Notes: generated by a model not told the origin, from the sequence alone. Positions 6,977 to 18,200 are shown, numbered from the stretch's first letter. The stretch is 64,000 nt of DNA from an uncultured Bacteroidaceae bacterium (GCA_934271655.1 CAKQRW010000001.1:62001-126000), one strand, 5' to 3'. Program-made: numbers and translations.

Positions 6977-9157
6977 ATGTATATAAAAAGCAAGGCCATC
7001 GCTTTGCTGGCGTTGCTGTGCGTGTCTGTCACAGCGGCGGCACAAGGCAGTGTCCGTGGCAAGCGCAAGGCAGACTTGTCCAGCGACACGCTGCAGCTAA
7101 AGCAAGTGATGGTGTTTGGCAAAAGTGCCAGCCAGCAGATTAGGGAAAGTGCTTATTCCGTCAACGCCATTGACATAAAGTCGACAGCGAGCAGCATCAG
7201 CAATGTGGCAGATATCGTAAACCGTTCAGCAGGCGTGAAGATACGCACAGAAGGCGGAATGGGCAGTGACTTCGACCTTTCGCTGAGCGGACTGTCGGGC
7301 AACTCGGTAAAGTATTTTGTAGATGGCGTGCCGCTAAGCACATTGGGCGGCAATGTCACTTTGCAGAACATACCCGTCAACACCGTGGAACGCATTGAGA
7401 TCTACAAGGGTGTGGTGCCAGCCTACCTCGGTTCCGACGCTTTGGGCGGAGCCGTGAACATCATCACCAGGAAACATGCCAACACCAGTTTTCTGGACGC
7501 ATCTGTCAGCGCAGGCTCGTTCGGCTCCTATATAGCAGAGGCCAATGCAAAATATGAGATGCCGCATACAGGCCTCATCATCCACCCAAGCTTTTCTTAC
7601 AACACATCTGACAACGATTATAAGGTAAAGGACGTGAAGGTGTGGGACGAGGATGCGGACAAATACGTGCGCACCACCCGCAAGCGCTTCCACGATGGCT
7701 ACAGCAGCATCATTGGCCAGCTTGAGCTGGGTGTGGAGAAAAAGAAATGGGCAGACGCATTCTTTGTGTCGGCCTCATACACCAACACAAGCAAGCAGCT
7801 ACAGACCGGAGCCACGCAAGACCGCGTGTATGGCAAGGCCGAGCGGAAGCAGTACGCATGGAACGCGCAGGCCAAATACATGAAGCGAGACTTCCTGCTC
7901 AAGAACCTGTCCGCCAGCATGCTGCTCTCATACACCTACGACAATGCCCTCACCGTCGACACAGCTTTCCGCAACTATGACTGGAACGGAAATTACACAG
8001 AGACCACGTGCAACGAGATCATGCGCCGCAGCAAGATGATGCGCCGCTACGTGCGTCCGCTCACCGTGGCAAGAGCCAACCTCAACTATGCCATCAACCA
8101 TGGCCACAGCATCAACATCAACTACATGCTCACCCACACAGAAAACCGCCGCACCGACGACCTCGGGCTGGACGACGACTTCACTCCATCCAATGACAAA
8201 GTTGCCAAACATGTGCTGGGACTCACGTACAACCAATCCCTCTTTGACGGGAAAATGGCCAACGCCTTTTTCATCAAAGACTACATCAACCACGTCAACA
8301 TCGGGCAGAAAGACCTATACTGGATTACCAACTCGCAAAGCGTCAAGTCGGAGACAACCAAAAACAATCTTGGCGGCGGAGCAGGAGTGAGATACAAGTT
8401 TGCCGAACCGCTCGCCATAAAACTTGGCTATGAGCGCACTGTGCGCCTGCCGCAGGCACGAGAGCTGCTTGGCAACGGCACTACCGTATATCCCAACCTG
8501 AAGCTCAAGCCCGAGATGAGCCACAACGTCAATATAGGACTGTTTGGCAACACCAGCTTTGGACACGGCGACCAGCGTCTCTCCTATGAGGCCACCGCCT
8601 TCTATCGCGACGTGAAAGACTACATCTTCCTCGTGGTCTCAGAGGCGGAGGGCATGTACCAGTATGACAATGTCAAGAGCATCAGAGTGACAGGCTTCGA
8701 CGCAGAGGCAAGATACAGCTACCAGGACTGGCTGCAGCTCAACGCCAACTGCAGCTACCAGCATTCCATCAACATGAACCGCTATCTCGACGACGGCAAG
8801 GAATCGGTCATCTACAAGAACAAACTGCCAAACAAGCCATGGCTTTTCGCCAATGCCGACTTGCAGCTATCCAAGAACGGACTGTTCCAGCAAGGCGACC
8901 GCCTGCGGCTCAACTATGCCTACCAGTATGTGCATTGGTTTTTCCTCACATGGGAAGGCTTTGGCTCACTGCAGTCGAAAAGCCGCATCCCCACGCAGAA
9001 TTTCCATTCTGCATCAGTCACCTACTCCTGGCAAAGAGAACGCTACAGCTTCACCGTCAGCTGCGACAACCTGTTCGACTGTACAGCCTACGACAACTTC
9101 AAGCTGCAGAAGCCTGGACGCTCGCTGATGACAAAGTTCAGGGTGTTCATCAACTGA
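6977..9157 (+). CDS. TonB-dependent receptor under B12 riboswitch control
   Basis: The 726-residue protein has a signal peptide (about 1-22, ending TAAAQ), a plug domain (about 45-165, with VDGVPLSTLGG and VERIEIYKGVVPAYLGSDALGG) and a beta barrel ending in a C-terminal Phe-rich strand (LMTKFRVFIN). This is the architecture of the small-ligand receptors such as BtuB and siderophore receptors, not SusC. The cobalamin riboswitch 60 bases upstream points to a cobamide as ligand. The genes that follow, a DUF4374 lipoprotein and a PepSY protein, resemble the xenosiderophore xusABC arrangement of Bacteroides, so a metal-chelate or siderophore ligand remains an alternative. Transport would need TonB-ExbBD, not present in this window. 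Confidence 0.9.
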   Translation: MYIKSKAIALLALLCVSVTAAAQGSVRGKRKADLSSDTLQLKQVMVFGKSASQQIRESAYSVNAIDIKSTASSISNVADIVNRSAGVKIRTEGGMGSDFDLSLSGLSGNSVKYFVDGVPLSTLGGNVTLQNIPVNTVERIEIYKGVVPAYLGSDALGGAVNIITRKHANTSFLDASVSAGSFGSYIAEANAKYEMPHTGLIIHPSFSYNTSDNDYKVKDVKVWDEDADKYVRTTRKRFHDGYSSIIGQLELGVEKKKWADAFFVSASYTNTSKQLQTGATQDRVYGKAERKQYAWNAQAKYMKRDFLLKNLSASMLLSYTYDNALTVDTAFRNYDWNGNYTETTCNEIMRRSKMMRRYVRPLTVARANLNYAINHGHSININYMLTHTENRRTDDLGLDDDFTPSNDKVAKHVLGLTYNQSLFDGKMANAFFIKDYINHVNIGQKDLYWITNSQSVKSETTKNNLGGGAGVRYKFAEPLAIKLGYERTVRLPQARELLGNGTTVYPNLKLKPEMSHNVNIGLFGNTSFGHGDQRLSYEATAFYRDVKDYIFLVVSEAEGMYQYDNVKSIRVTGFDAEARYSYQDWLQLNANCSYQHSINMNRYLDDGKESVIYKNKLPNKPWLFANADLQLSKNGLFQQGDRLRLNYAYQYVHWFFLTWEGFGSLQSKSRIPTQNFHSASVTYSWQRERYSFTVSCDNLFDCTAYDNFKLQKPGRSLMTKFRVFIN

Positions 9158-9239
9158 GGGAGCCTTGGAGACTGCCACAAACAATGCCAACCGACAACAA
9201 TAAAACTTTATAAACATATTCATCATCAAAAAAAAGACT

Positions 9240-10607
9240 ATGAAGACATTCAGATTTCTCTCATTAGCCCTCGCTGCAATGGTCGCTGCCACGTCATTCA
9301 CCGCATGTAGCGACGACGACAACGACGCAGACAAGCCCATTGATGGCGTAGAGCAGATAAAAGATGTGCACTACGACGTGTGGGTATCACTCAACGGCAC
9401 CACAGGCATGGGCTCTGGATCCACCGCCACATCCATCATCGTGCGCAGCCTCAACTCATTAGCGGACAGCACCATGACCATCGACTTCAAGAACGAAGGC
9501 GCCGACGTCACATCTGTGATGGATGAGGAGGTCATCGTCAAGAATGGCTATTACTATCAGGCCAACCCTCTTGGCACCAACGCCAACTACTCTAAGTTCA
9601 AGATAACCAATACTGGCGTGCAGACCATAGCCGAGCGTCCCTTCGGCGTGAATACCTTCAAGGATCGCCGCTACACCCACGCCTGGCTCTCCGACAGCCA
9701 GTTCGTCATCATGGCTGCCAACGGCAACACAAACGACATCATCTGGACAAAAATAAAAGACAACGGCACAAGCCTGACCATTGAAAGCGAAGGCAATCTC
9801 GACCTTGCCGCAGCGACAGGCATAGCCAAGTTCTCCACGTCAGGACTCCTGCGCTACCGCAAATCAGACAACACACTCATATACGTGTTCCAAAACAAGA
9901 ACGCCACCACATCGTTCTTCGTGGCCTTCATAGATGCAACAACCATGAAGGTGAAAAATTTTGTAGAGGAGACGCGTGCGGCTCTGCCTGCCGGCACAGC
10001 CTATGGTGAGCTGCTCCAGAACAAACTCTTCATGGATGAGCACGAGAATCTGTACATCGCAGCCAACACTCCTTTTGCCAACGACAGAGCCAAGTCAACA
10101 ACAAGTCAGTATGGCCGCCTTCTTCGCATCAACGCAGGCGAGTTTAAGACAGACGATAACTATCTCGGATACAACAAGCCAAGCTGCGAGAATGAGACAG
10201 AGCCATCTCTCGCATACAGCTCAAAAATCATCACCTGCGACTATCTCGGCAAGAACAAGGCCCTCCTCTATCTCCAGGATCCTGTATTCACAGGCTGCGC
10301 CTCTTCCAACAAGGAGTACACAGGCTGGGGAGGCTCTGCACAGTACAACTGCTACTATGCGATACTTGACCTCACTACCGACGCTGTCACTGAGGTGTCT
10401 TGCAACGGCGCACCTCTCCCATACAACAACGGCACTTTCTCCCAACGCTCATTCGTACTGAACAACAAGGCTTACATTGGCACAAATCCTAAAGCTGGCA
10501 ACCCTGTAGTATACATCTACAACATCAGCACCGGCAAGGTCACTAAGGGAGCAAGCATAAAGGAAGGATACGACTTCGACCGCATCGTGTACGTGAATGG
10601 CAAGTGA
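9240..10607 (+). CDS. DUF4374 surface lipoprotein (beta-propeller type)
   Basis: The 455-residue protein begins with a lipoprotein signal peptide whose lipobox ends TACS, with Cys at about residue 23, then SDDDND, an acidic stretch typical of Bacteroidetes surface-exported lipoproteins. The rest (about 40-455) fits the DUF4374 family, predicted to form a beta propeller. In Bacteroides the XusB lipoprotein, recalled as a relative, binds siderophores next to a TonB receptor. Here it lies 82 bases after the B12-controlled receptor and 45 bases before a PepSY gene, so it probably acts as the surface ligand-binding partner of the receptor. Whether it binds cobamides, as the unrelated propeller lipoprotein BtuG does, or an iron chelate is open. 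Confidence 0.83.
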   Translation: MKTFRFLSLALAAMVAATSFTACSDDDNDADKPIDGVEQIKDVHYDVWVSLNGTTGMGSGSTATSIIVRSLNSLADSTMTIDFKNEGADVTSVMDEEVIVKNGYYYQANPLGTNANYSKFKITNTGVQTIAERPFGVNTFKDRRYTHAWLSDSQFVIMAANGNTNDIIWTKIKDNGTSLTIESEGNLDLAAATGIAKFSTSGLLRYRKSDNTLIYVFQNKNATTSFFVAFIDATTMKVKNFVEETRAALPAGTAYGELLQNKLFMDEHENLYIAANTPFANDRAKSTTSQYGRLLRINAGEFKTDDNYLGYNKPSCENETEPSLAYSSKIITCDYLGKNKALLYLQDPVFTGCASSNKEYTGWGGSAQYNCYYAILDLTTDAVTEVSCNGAPLPYNNGTFSQRSFVLNNKAYIGTNPKAGNPVVYIYNISTGKVTKGASIKEGYDFDRIVYVNGK

Positions 10608-10652
10608 TTCCGCCTGGCATAAGCCAAGAGGCTTCATCCTGAACAGCCTACT

Positions 10653-12173
10653 ATGCTAATGAAAGGCATGACAACAAAACGTCAATACACAAAACAGATG
10701 AAACTATTCAAGACATTGCACAGCGTGGCCGGAACGGCCATCGCTGTGTTCTTTTTCATGTGGTTCTTCACAGGACTGGTGCTCATATACCACCCATACC
10801 CGCGATTGGACGAGCAGCAACAGAACCATCTCAGGGAAGACATCAAGGCCGACTCCCTGCTGCCCATATCCTACTACACAGACTCTCTTGCCGACGACAC
10901 AGTGCAGTTTCTGAGAGTGAGCCAACGTCTCGGACAGCCCCTGGTGACGGTTGGCACAGCCGACTCCTCCTACACCATGTGTTCAGACACCACTGCGGAA
11001 AGACACAGTGTCACCTTCACAGATGTAGAGGACGTAGCCTCTCTGTGGATTGGCTCCAAGCCAGCCAGAGTAGACACACTGCACGAGAGGGCTCAATGGA
11101 TTCTATACGAGCGATATGAGCGCGCCATGCCGATATACAAGTTCACTTACGATGACGATGAAGGCCATGAACTCTTCGTGTCGGGCAAGACAGGCGAGGT
11201 GCAGCAGCTCACTACACGCAGCCAACGCATCTGGGCTTGGCTCGGAGCCATACCGCACAAGTTCTACTACCCATGCATACGCAAGGACGTAGACCTCTGG
11301 AAGACCGTCATCACGACAGGCGGCATCATCTGCCTCCTGGCAGGCTTGTCGGGCTTTATCTACGGATGGGCTCTGCAGACAAGAGTGGCAAGAAAAAAGG
11401 GATGGCTTTGCAATCCGTTCAAGAATCCAGTCTACAAGTGGCACCACATTCTTGGCCTCATCTTCGGAGTGTTCATCATCTGTTGGGGCATAAGCGGAAG
11501 TCTTTCCATGCAGAAAGTGCCCAAATGGCTAGTGCCATACGAGAATGAGTACAGCATGTACGCTCCAGACATATGGGAAGGCGACTCGCTGCCGCTCCAC
11601 TCTTACCATCTCGACTACCGCAGGATTATAGCAGAGTACCCCGACGTCAAGCAGGTGGAATGGCATGTCATTGGCGGCAAACCTGCCTACACAGTCATAT
11701 CCGACAGCAACTGCATCTTTGTCGATGCCACAGACACCGTACCCAAGCCTCTCACCGTGACTGCAGAGTCGGTAAGCCGCGCCATGCACCGCCTGTACGG
11801 TGAGGACACGCAAGTCAACGTGCAACTCATGAAGGACTATGACGAGTACTATATGGCCTCTTACGACACGCACCAGAACCTGCCTGTCTACAAGGTCACG
11901 GTAGATGATGCCGACGGCTCCACATACTACATAGGTGTGGATAATGACTATTGCCGCTATTTCAACAACAACAAGAAAGTGCGCAAGTGGCTCTTCGGAG
12001 CCATGCACTACCTCAACATCAAGGGCATAGCCGACAAGCCTCTGCTATGGCACACATGCATGTGGATTCTCTGCCTGGCAGGCATGGCTATATCACTCAC
12101 AGGCATTGCACTTGGTGTAAGATATGCACGCAGGAAGGCGCACAAGATACACCGGCATAATGTAACAACGTGA
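10653..12173 (+). CDS. PepSY-associated TM helix membrane protein
   Basis: This protein of up to 506 residues has an N-terminal membrane helix (AGTAIAVFFFMWFFTGLVLI), two periplasmic PepSY-like regions (about 40-215 and 310-440), a central pair of helices around residues 220-290, and a last helix near 465-490. The pattern is that of PepSY_TM proteins, several of which are inner-membrane reductases of siderophores. Several in-frame ATGs exist (10653, 10659, 10668, 10698); 10698, which begins MKLFKTLHSVAG, is a plausible shorter start because it sits just before the first helix. It is the third gene of the riboswitch-led group. The reductase role is inferred from family and context. Conserved His residues in the helices (HHILGL) could bind haem. 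Confidence 0.85.
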   Translation: MLMKGMTTKRQYTKQMKLFKTLHSVAGTAIAVFFFMWFFTGLVLIYHPYPRLDEQQQNHLREDIKADSLLPISYYTDSLADDTVQFLRVSQRLGQPLVTVGTADSSYTMCSDTTAERHSVTFTDVEDVASLWIGSKPARVDTLHERAQWILYERYERAMPIYKFTYDDDEGHELFVSGKTGEVQQLTTRSQRIWAWLGAIPHKFYYPCIRKDVDLWKTVITTGGIICLLAGLSGFIYGWALQTRVARKKGWLCNPFKNPVYKWHHILGLIFGVFIICWGISGSLSMQKVPKWLVPYENEYSMYAPDIWEGDSLPLHSYHLDYRRIIAEYPDVKQVEWHVIGGKPAYTVISDSNCIFVDATDTVPKPLTVTAESVSRAMHRLYGEDTQVNVQLMKDYDEYYMASYDTHQNLPVYKVTVDDADGSTYYIGVDNDYCRYFNNNKKVRKWLFGAMHYLNIKGIADKPLLWHTCMWILCLAGMAISLTGIALGVRYARRKAHKIHRHNVTT

Positions 12174-12306
12174 TATCACGGCATAATGTCACGGCGTGAT
12201 ATGCTGTGCCCATGTGGAGCACAAAACAACACCATGACTCCATACACACAGCACCCGTTTTGTTCTGCTGTTCCTTTAAACATACGCTAAAACCGACTAT
12301 TCGCCC

Positions 12307-12464
12307 TTAGCGTCATCAACACCGCACTGGCAATAAAAGCAAGATGACACGTCTTATTTTACCGCATAGCTGTCTGGTGTTGATGGCGCTAATTCATTAT
12401 GTCAATATGATTTGTGATATGTGGCGATGTAAGCATCCAGGTGTTGATGGCGCTAATTCATTAT
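12307..12464. repeat. Direct 25-bp repeat pair plus an inverted copy
   Basis: A perfect 25-bp direct repeat occurs at 12376-12400 and 12440-12464, 64 bases apart; it begins GGTGTTGATGGCGCTAA. The reverse complement of its first 17 bases occurs at 12307-12323 with a single mismatch, so 12307-12323 can pair with either direct copy. Similarity between the two direct copies extends about 10 bases further. Confidence 0.88.
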
Positions 12465-12641
12465 ATCTATATGACGCGCTGCTTCACAAACATGTGCCAC
12501 ACAAATGCCTGCTCAAACATATGCCAGCGGCAATACGCACAGCAGATTCACGTTTGTCTGCAAATATGGCACATTTTACAATACACCCTGCCATTAAAAG
12601 AAAAAAAAAACTAAAAGAGCATGGCAGCCAATGATTTTTCG

Positions 12642-12649
12642 TAACTTTG
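12642..12649 (+). promoter_or_regulatory. Promoter -7 box of the protease-SusCD operon
   Basis: TAACTTTG matches TAnnTTTG. It lies 46 bases before the metalloprotease start, which also has a strong AAGGAG ribosome binding site at about 12682, uncommon in this phylum. No clear -33 element is seen. Confidence 0.7.
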
Positions 12650-12695
12650 CAGCCGCATACAGAGTTGTTACACAAAACATTAAGGAGCTGACATT

Positions 12696-15221
12696 ATGAA
12701 TACATTCCATAAAATCTTGTTCGCCATTCTAATAATGGCTTTTATAGTTTTGCCAGCATCGGCAAGAAAGAAGAAAAGAAAGCAGACAGAACCACCCAAG
12801 TCGGCGTATTGCCTGTTCACAGGACGCGACTCAGTAAAGATGTCTGGAGTGATGAACGTGATAGAGAAAGGAGACAGCGTCTTTCTCGAATTGCCAGCCT
12901 CGCTGATAGGCAGGGAATTTCTGGTTGTCAACCGCCTGCAGCAAGTGCCAAAGGAGCTTAACGAGAGCGGAGTGAACCGTGGCATCAACTATGAGAACCA
13001 GACCATCCGCTTTGAGTGGGACAAGAAAAAACATGCCGTAGAGATCCGCCAGCAGCGTGCCACACCGATAGTGAGCGAGTTTGACAACATATCCCGCTCT
13101 GTGAAGGAGAACTACATAGACCCCATCATAGCTTCCATCAAGATAAGGGCTGTTGGCACAGACTCTGCGTCAGTCATCTTCCCTGTGAACAAGCTCTTCA
13201 ACGGAACGGACGACTGCCTGAATGATGTGTTCCATAAAATAAATATACCCAACTCCCCCAATCGCGACCTGAGCCGCATAGTCAGCGTGAAGGCCCACGA
13301 GCAGAGTGTCACAGCCACCAGCGAACAGACGGTCATTGTGCATGAGGGCACAGACAAGGTCAACGTGACTGTAGTAGTGTCAAGCACACTGTATCTGCTC
13401 GACAAGGAGCCAATGGCCGGACGTGAGGAAACAGCCAGAGTGGGATATTTCGCAGAAGAGCGGCTGTTCTACTCCGATGACCAGCAAGACGTGAAGACCA
13501 AACGGTTCATCAACCGCTGGAGACTGGAGCCTAAAGACGCAGAAGCTTATAAAAGAGGGGAGCTGGTGGAACCAAAGAAACCCATCGTGTTCTACCTTGA
13601 CCAAAGGATACCCGCATCCATCCGTCCTGCCATACGCAAAGGCATAGAAGACTGGAATGTGGCCTTTGAGTGCGCGGGGTTCAAGAATGCGGTGCGAGCC
13701 GAGGAGATGACAGACAGCATGGAACGCGAGGACGATGACATGCGCTACTCCACACTCACATACGCAGCCTCAGAAAAAGCCAACGCCATGGGACCATGCG
13801 TGGCAGACCCCCGCAGCGGTGAGATACTGGAAGCAGACATCATTTGGTGGCACAATGTGCGCTCACTGCTGACACGGTGGCTGAAGGTGCAGACAGGAGC
13901 TATAGACCCACGAGTGCGCACTCCTCACATCCCCAACGAGCTCATCAACGATGCCGCGCGTTTTGTGGCCACACATGAGGTGGGACACTCTCTCGGACTG
14001 CGTCACAACATGAGAGCCTCATCAGCTTATCCTACCGACTCACTGAGAAGCAAGACCTTCACCGACCGCGCAGGAGGCACCTCTGCCAGCATAATGGACT
14101 ATGCGCGCTTCAACTATGTGGCACAGCCTGGCGACGGGGTGACAGTCACCTCGCCACACATAGGCCCTTATGACATGATGGCCATAGAGTGGGGCTACCG
14201 CTGGTATGAGACTGAAGATGAGGCCAAGACCGAACTCGCCAAATTCCTGCGCAAGCATGACGGGCCAGAATACATGTACAGCGAAGCGCAAAGCTACCGA
14301 ACAGCCGTCGACCCAAGGTCACTCAGCGAGGATTTGGGTGACAATTCGGTGAAAAGCTCCAAGTATGGCTTGGCCAATCTGAAGCGCATCATACCCAACG
14401 TGGACGCATGGACACGCACCTCTGAGCCGTGCCAGACCTGGGACAATGCAGCAGACCTGTGGGGCACAGTGATTTCACAATGGGACCTGTACAATTACCA
14501 TGTGATGGCAAACATTGGCGGCATCTACCTTGAGAACACCTACATGGGCGACGGCACGCATAGCTTTGCATACGTGGAAAAAGAGCGTCAGAAGGAAGCA
14601 GCACAGTATCTCATTGACGAGGTGCTGACATACCCCGAGTGGCTTTTCTCTCCTAATGTGGCCAAATACACATATCTGCTACGCAACAAGCGTGAGGAGC
14701 ATCCGTCCACAGCATGGAAGAACGAGGTCAACTACATCATGTGGGACATGCTTGCGAATGAGCGCCTGATGCGTATGGTGCAGAACGAGTATGAGCAGAA
14801 AGGCAAAGCATTCACCGCCACCGAACTGATGGACATGCTCTACAAGGCTGTCTTCGCAAGCAAGGCCCAGCCCGACGCCATGCAGCGCTACACACAGAAG
14901 GCGCTGGTGGACGCTCTCATCACAGCTGCCGCAGAGGCTGAGGGAGTGAAGATAAACAAGTCGCTCTATGAGGATGAAGGAAGAGTGGCGCATGAGACCA
15001 TATGCCCGCTATGCGATGAAGACATGAACCTCTCAAGCAGGTCAAGAACAATATCCTTCACCAGCACACAGATAAGCCGCACCAGCGACCCCATCAGCCT
15101 CAAGCGAGGACTGCTCATGCGCATTCTCCAGTATGCCAAGTCGCATGCAGGCAATGCAACGATACAGCAGATGCACTACACAGACATTGCACAACGCATA
15201 GAGACTGCACTCGGATTATAA
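12696..15221 (+). CDS. Secreted zinc metalloprotease (metzincin-like, DUF5117/DUF5118 type)
   Basis: The 841-residue protein has a signal peptide (about 1-23, ending PASA) followed by a basic RKKKRK stretch. The zinc site is HEVGHSLGLRH with His427, Glu428, His431 and His437, the extended metzincin motif, and a Met-turn-like SIMDY follows about 35 residues later. The N-terminal part (about 35-310) fits the DUF5118/DUF5117 region and the C-terminal part (about 560-841) is helical. Members are zinc proteases found widely in Bacteroidetes, often called simply zinc-dependent metalloproteases. It is the first gene of a five-gene operon with SusC and SusD, which suggests that it makes peptides for import. 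Secretion beyond the periplasm is not shown by the sequence. Confidence 0.88.
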   Translation: MNTFHKILFAILIMAFIVLPASARKKKRKQTEPPKSAYCLFTGRDSVKMSGVMNVIEKGDSVFLELPASLIGREFLVVNRLQQVPKELNESGVNRGINYENQTIRFEWDKKKHAVEIRQQRATPIVSEFDNISRSVKENYIDPIIASIKIRAVGTDSASVIFPVNKLFNGTDDCLNDVFHKINIPNSPNRDLSRIVSVKAHEQSVTATSEQTVIVHEGTDKVNVTVVVSSTLYLLDKEPMAGREETARVGYFAEERLFYSDDQQDVKTKRFINRWRLEPKDAEAYKRGELVEPKKPIVFYLDQRIPASIRPAIRKGIEDWNVAFECAGFKNAVRAEEMTDSMEREDDDMRYSTLTYAASEKANAMGPCVADPRSGEILEADIIWWHNVRSLLTRWLKVQTGAIDPRVRTPHIPNELINDAARFVATHEVGHSLGLRHNMRASSAYPTDSLRSKTFTDRAGGTSASIMDYARFNYVAQPGDGVTVTSPHIGPYDMMAIEWGYRWYETEDEAKTELAKFLRKHDGPEYMYSEAQSYRTAVDPRSLSEDLGDNSVKSSKYGLANLKRIIPNVDAWTRTSEPCQTWDNAADLWGTVISQWDLYNYHVMANIGGIYLENTYMGDGTHSFAYVEKERQKEAAQYLIDEVLTYPEWLFSPNVAKYTYLLRNKREEHPSTAWKNEVNYIMWDMLANERLMRMVQNEYEQKGKAFTATELMDMLYKAVFASKAQPDAMQRYTQKALVDALITAAAEAEGVKINKSLYEDEGRVAHETICPLCDEDMNLSSRSRTISFTSTQISRTSDPISLKRGLLMRILQYAKSHAGNATIQQMHYTDIAQRIETALGL

Positions 15222-15255
15222 AGAAAGCAAAGAGACTCCACGCATATTTAATGAC

Positions 15256-18200
15256 ATGAAAAAGAAATACATCGCAATAGCATTGCTGACACTTGCCCCT
15301 ATGTGGGCAACGGCTCAAAGCAAGAAGAGCAGCGCCAAGTCTGACAGCATATCCAAAGATATGGAACTGAAGGACTTTGTGGTAACAGGCTATCAGAAGA
15401 TAGATCGGCGCAAGATGACAGGATCGTCCACAACTGTGAAAATAGACGAGGGAAAGGTAGGCGCCATACACAACATAGACCAGGCACTGAGCGGCCAGGT
15501 GGCAGGACTGTCGGCCGTGACAAGCTCTGGCGCACCGGGAGCACCGCTGAAAATCCGCATACGAGGCATCTCAAGCATCAACGGCAGCCAGGATCCTCTG
15601 TGGGTGTTGGACGGCATACCGCTGGAGGGCACAGACATACCATCCACCGATGAGCTGAAAGACATAGACAACCTCTACCAGACAAGCATAGCTGGCATCA
15701 ATCCGGCCGACATTGAGAGCATCACGGTGCTGAAGGATGCCGCAGCCACTGCCATCTATGGAGCGAGAGCCGCCAATGGAGTGATTGTCATATCCACAAA
15801 GCGCGGCAAGGCTGGAGCGCCTGTGATAAACTTCAATGCCAAACTAACATGCAGCCCCAACATAGACCTTGACCGTCTTAACCTGCTCAACAGCAATGAG
15901 AAGGTGAACCTGGAGCTAGACCTCTTGCGCTCAGGCTACACATACCGCGAGAACAAGGGAGACGTGGCGCGCATCCTCTCTGCGCTTGGCGAGACAGAAG
16001 CCTTCAAATCGGGCGGATGGAACGCACTCAGCTCCGACGCACAGCAGCGCGTCAACAGTCTGCGAGGCATCAACACTGACTGGAACGACATTCTGATGCG
16101 CACAGCTCTCACACAGGAGTATGGATTCAGCGTCAGCGGCGGTGGCAACAAAGCCACATACTATGCCTCTGTAGGATATTACGACCAGCAAGGCAATGTG
16201 AAGGGCGTGGACGCCAACCGCTTCAACACCACGCTGAAAACGACCGTGCGCATCAACGAGAACCTCAAGATAGGAGCCTCGCTCTTTGCCAGCCAGCGCA
16301 AGCAGCACTCATTCATGACCGACTACAACGGATTTGTCAATCCTGTCTACTACAGTCGACTGGCCAATCCTTATTTTACGCCCTACGATGCCAACGGCAA
16401 CTACAATTATGACATCAATGTGCAGGGAGGCAAAGAGGACAGCCAGCTCGACTTCAATATCTTTGAAGAGAGAACCAACACGAGCCACGACCGCACCGAC
16501 CGCCAGGTGATGGCCATCTTTGACGCAGAGCTGACTCTGGCACGATGGCTGAAATTCAACACCCAGGTGGGCTTGCAGGTAGAAGACAACACCATAGACA
16601 AGTATGCCGGACAGAACTCTTTCGCCATGCGCAAAGACCTGGAACGCTCGCTCTACACATACAGCGACGGGCAGCGGCCATTCCTGCCTACCACAGGCGG
16701 CATGCACAAAGTGACCGAAGGACACTCTTCGCAGTGGACATGGAAGGGCATGCTTGAGGCACAGCACAGTTTCGGAGAATACTTGCAGCACGAGGTGCAG
16801 TTCATGGCAGGCTCGGAAGTACGCCACATCGACACCAACAGCACCTATTCAGCCGCTTACGGCTACGACCCGCGCACACTGACCAGCCAGACTGTCTACT
16901 TCCCCACGGAAAACGCAGCTTCCTTGTTTCCTCTGCACACCGAGTCAAAGACAGAGAACGCCTATGTGAGCTGGTTTGCCACCGGCGGATACACATTCGC
17001 CAACAAGTACACTGTGGGAGGCTCCGTGCGCTTTGACGGCTCTGATGTGTTCGGAGTGGCAAAGAAATACAGGTTCCTGCCGCTCTACAGCGTGAGCGGA
17101 CTCTGGAGGGCTAAGCAAGAAGCGTGGCTGAGAGACGTGGAATGGCTCGACAACATTGCCGTGAGAGCTTCCTACGGCATCCAGGGCAACATCGACAAGA
17201 ACACCTCTCCATTCCTCATCGGCACCTATGACCAGAAGTCCATACTGGGCAAAACCGAATATGTCATCAGTGCAGAGACTGCCCCCAACCCCTCGCTGAA
17301 ATGGGAAAAGACACAGAATGTGAACGCTGGCATCGATGTGGCAGTGCTGAACAATGCGCTTACACTGAGCGTTGACTACTATTTCCGCCACAGCTCAGAC
17401 CTCATAGGACTGAAGATGCTCCCGTTGGAGACAGGATTCAGCAGCAGCACCATCAACTGGGCCACCATGAACAACTCAGGTCTGGAGATAGCTCTTGCTA
17501 CACGCAATGTGTGGCGAAAAAAATGGAAATGGACAACAAACCTCAACTTTGGCTTCAACAAAAACAAGGTGCTCCGCGAGACCGTGGCGGAGAACGCCAC
17601 CTATCCAGGAAGGGAAGGCCATCCCGTGGGAGCACTCTTTGCCCTGAAGACCGCCGGACTTGACAGCGAGGGCTATCCGCTCTTTGTGAACAAAGAAGGA
17701 AAAAGCGTGACGCTTACCGAGTTGCTCAAACTGAATGAATATGGCGCGAGCACACTGTCGGCAGCAGAACAGCGCTCTCTCTACACCTACATGGGAACCA
17801 CAGACCCGAAAGTGTCTGGAGGATTCATCAACACGATTGACTGGAAAGAATGGCAGCTTGGCATCAACTTCACGTTCAATCTGGGCATGAAGGTCAGAGT
17901 GACACCTTCTTACAACAGCACTACCTTTGACCGTGGACTTAACACCAACCACGATGTGCTCAACCGATGGACGGCCACCAACCCCAACGGGAAATACCCC
18001 ACGCTCATGAACTCCACAGACCGTCCAGCGGAATATGTGCAGTACCATGACCTGAATCTCTACAACATGCTCGACACATGGGTAAGAAACAGCAACTACG
18101 TGCGCCTGCAAAGCCTCAGGCTCGCCTACAAGTTTGACTCGGCATGGCTGAGACGCATGGGAGTCAAGAATGCCTCAGCCAGCTTGGAAGGACGCAACCT

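Larger units (their letters stand above)
12174..12695. other. Intergenic region with repeats and a promoter
   Basis: This 522-base gap holds no credible gene. It contains one inverted and two direct copies of a 17-25 bp repeat (12307-12464), an A-rich tract at 12598-12613, and a promoter -7 box at 12642. Short frames on either strand lack start context and coding character. Confidence 0.7.
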
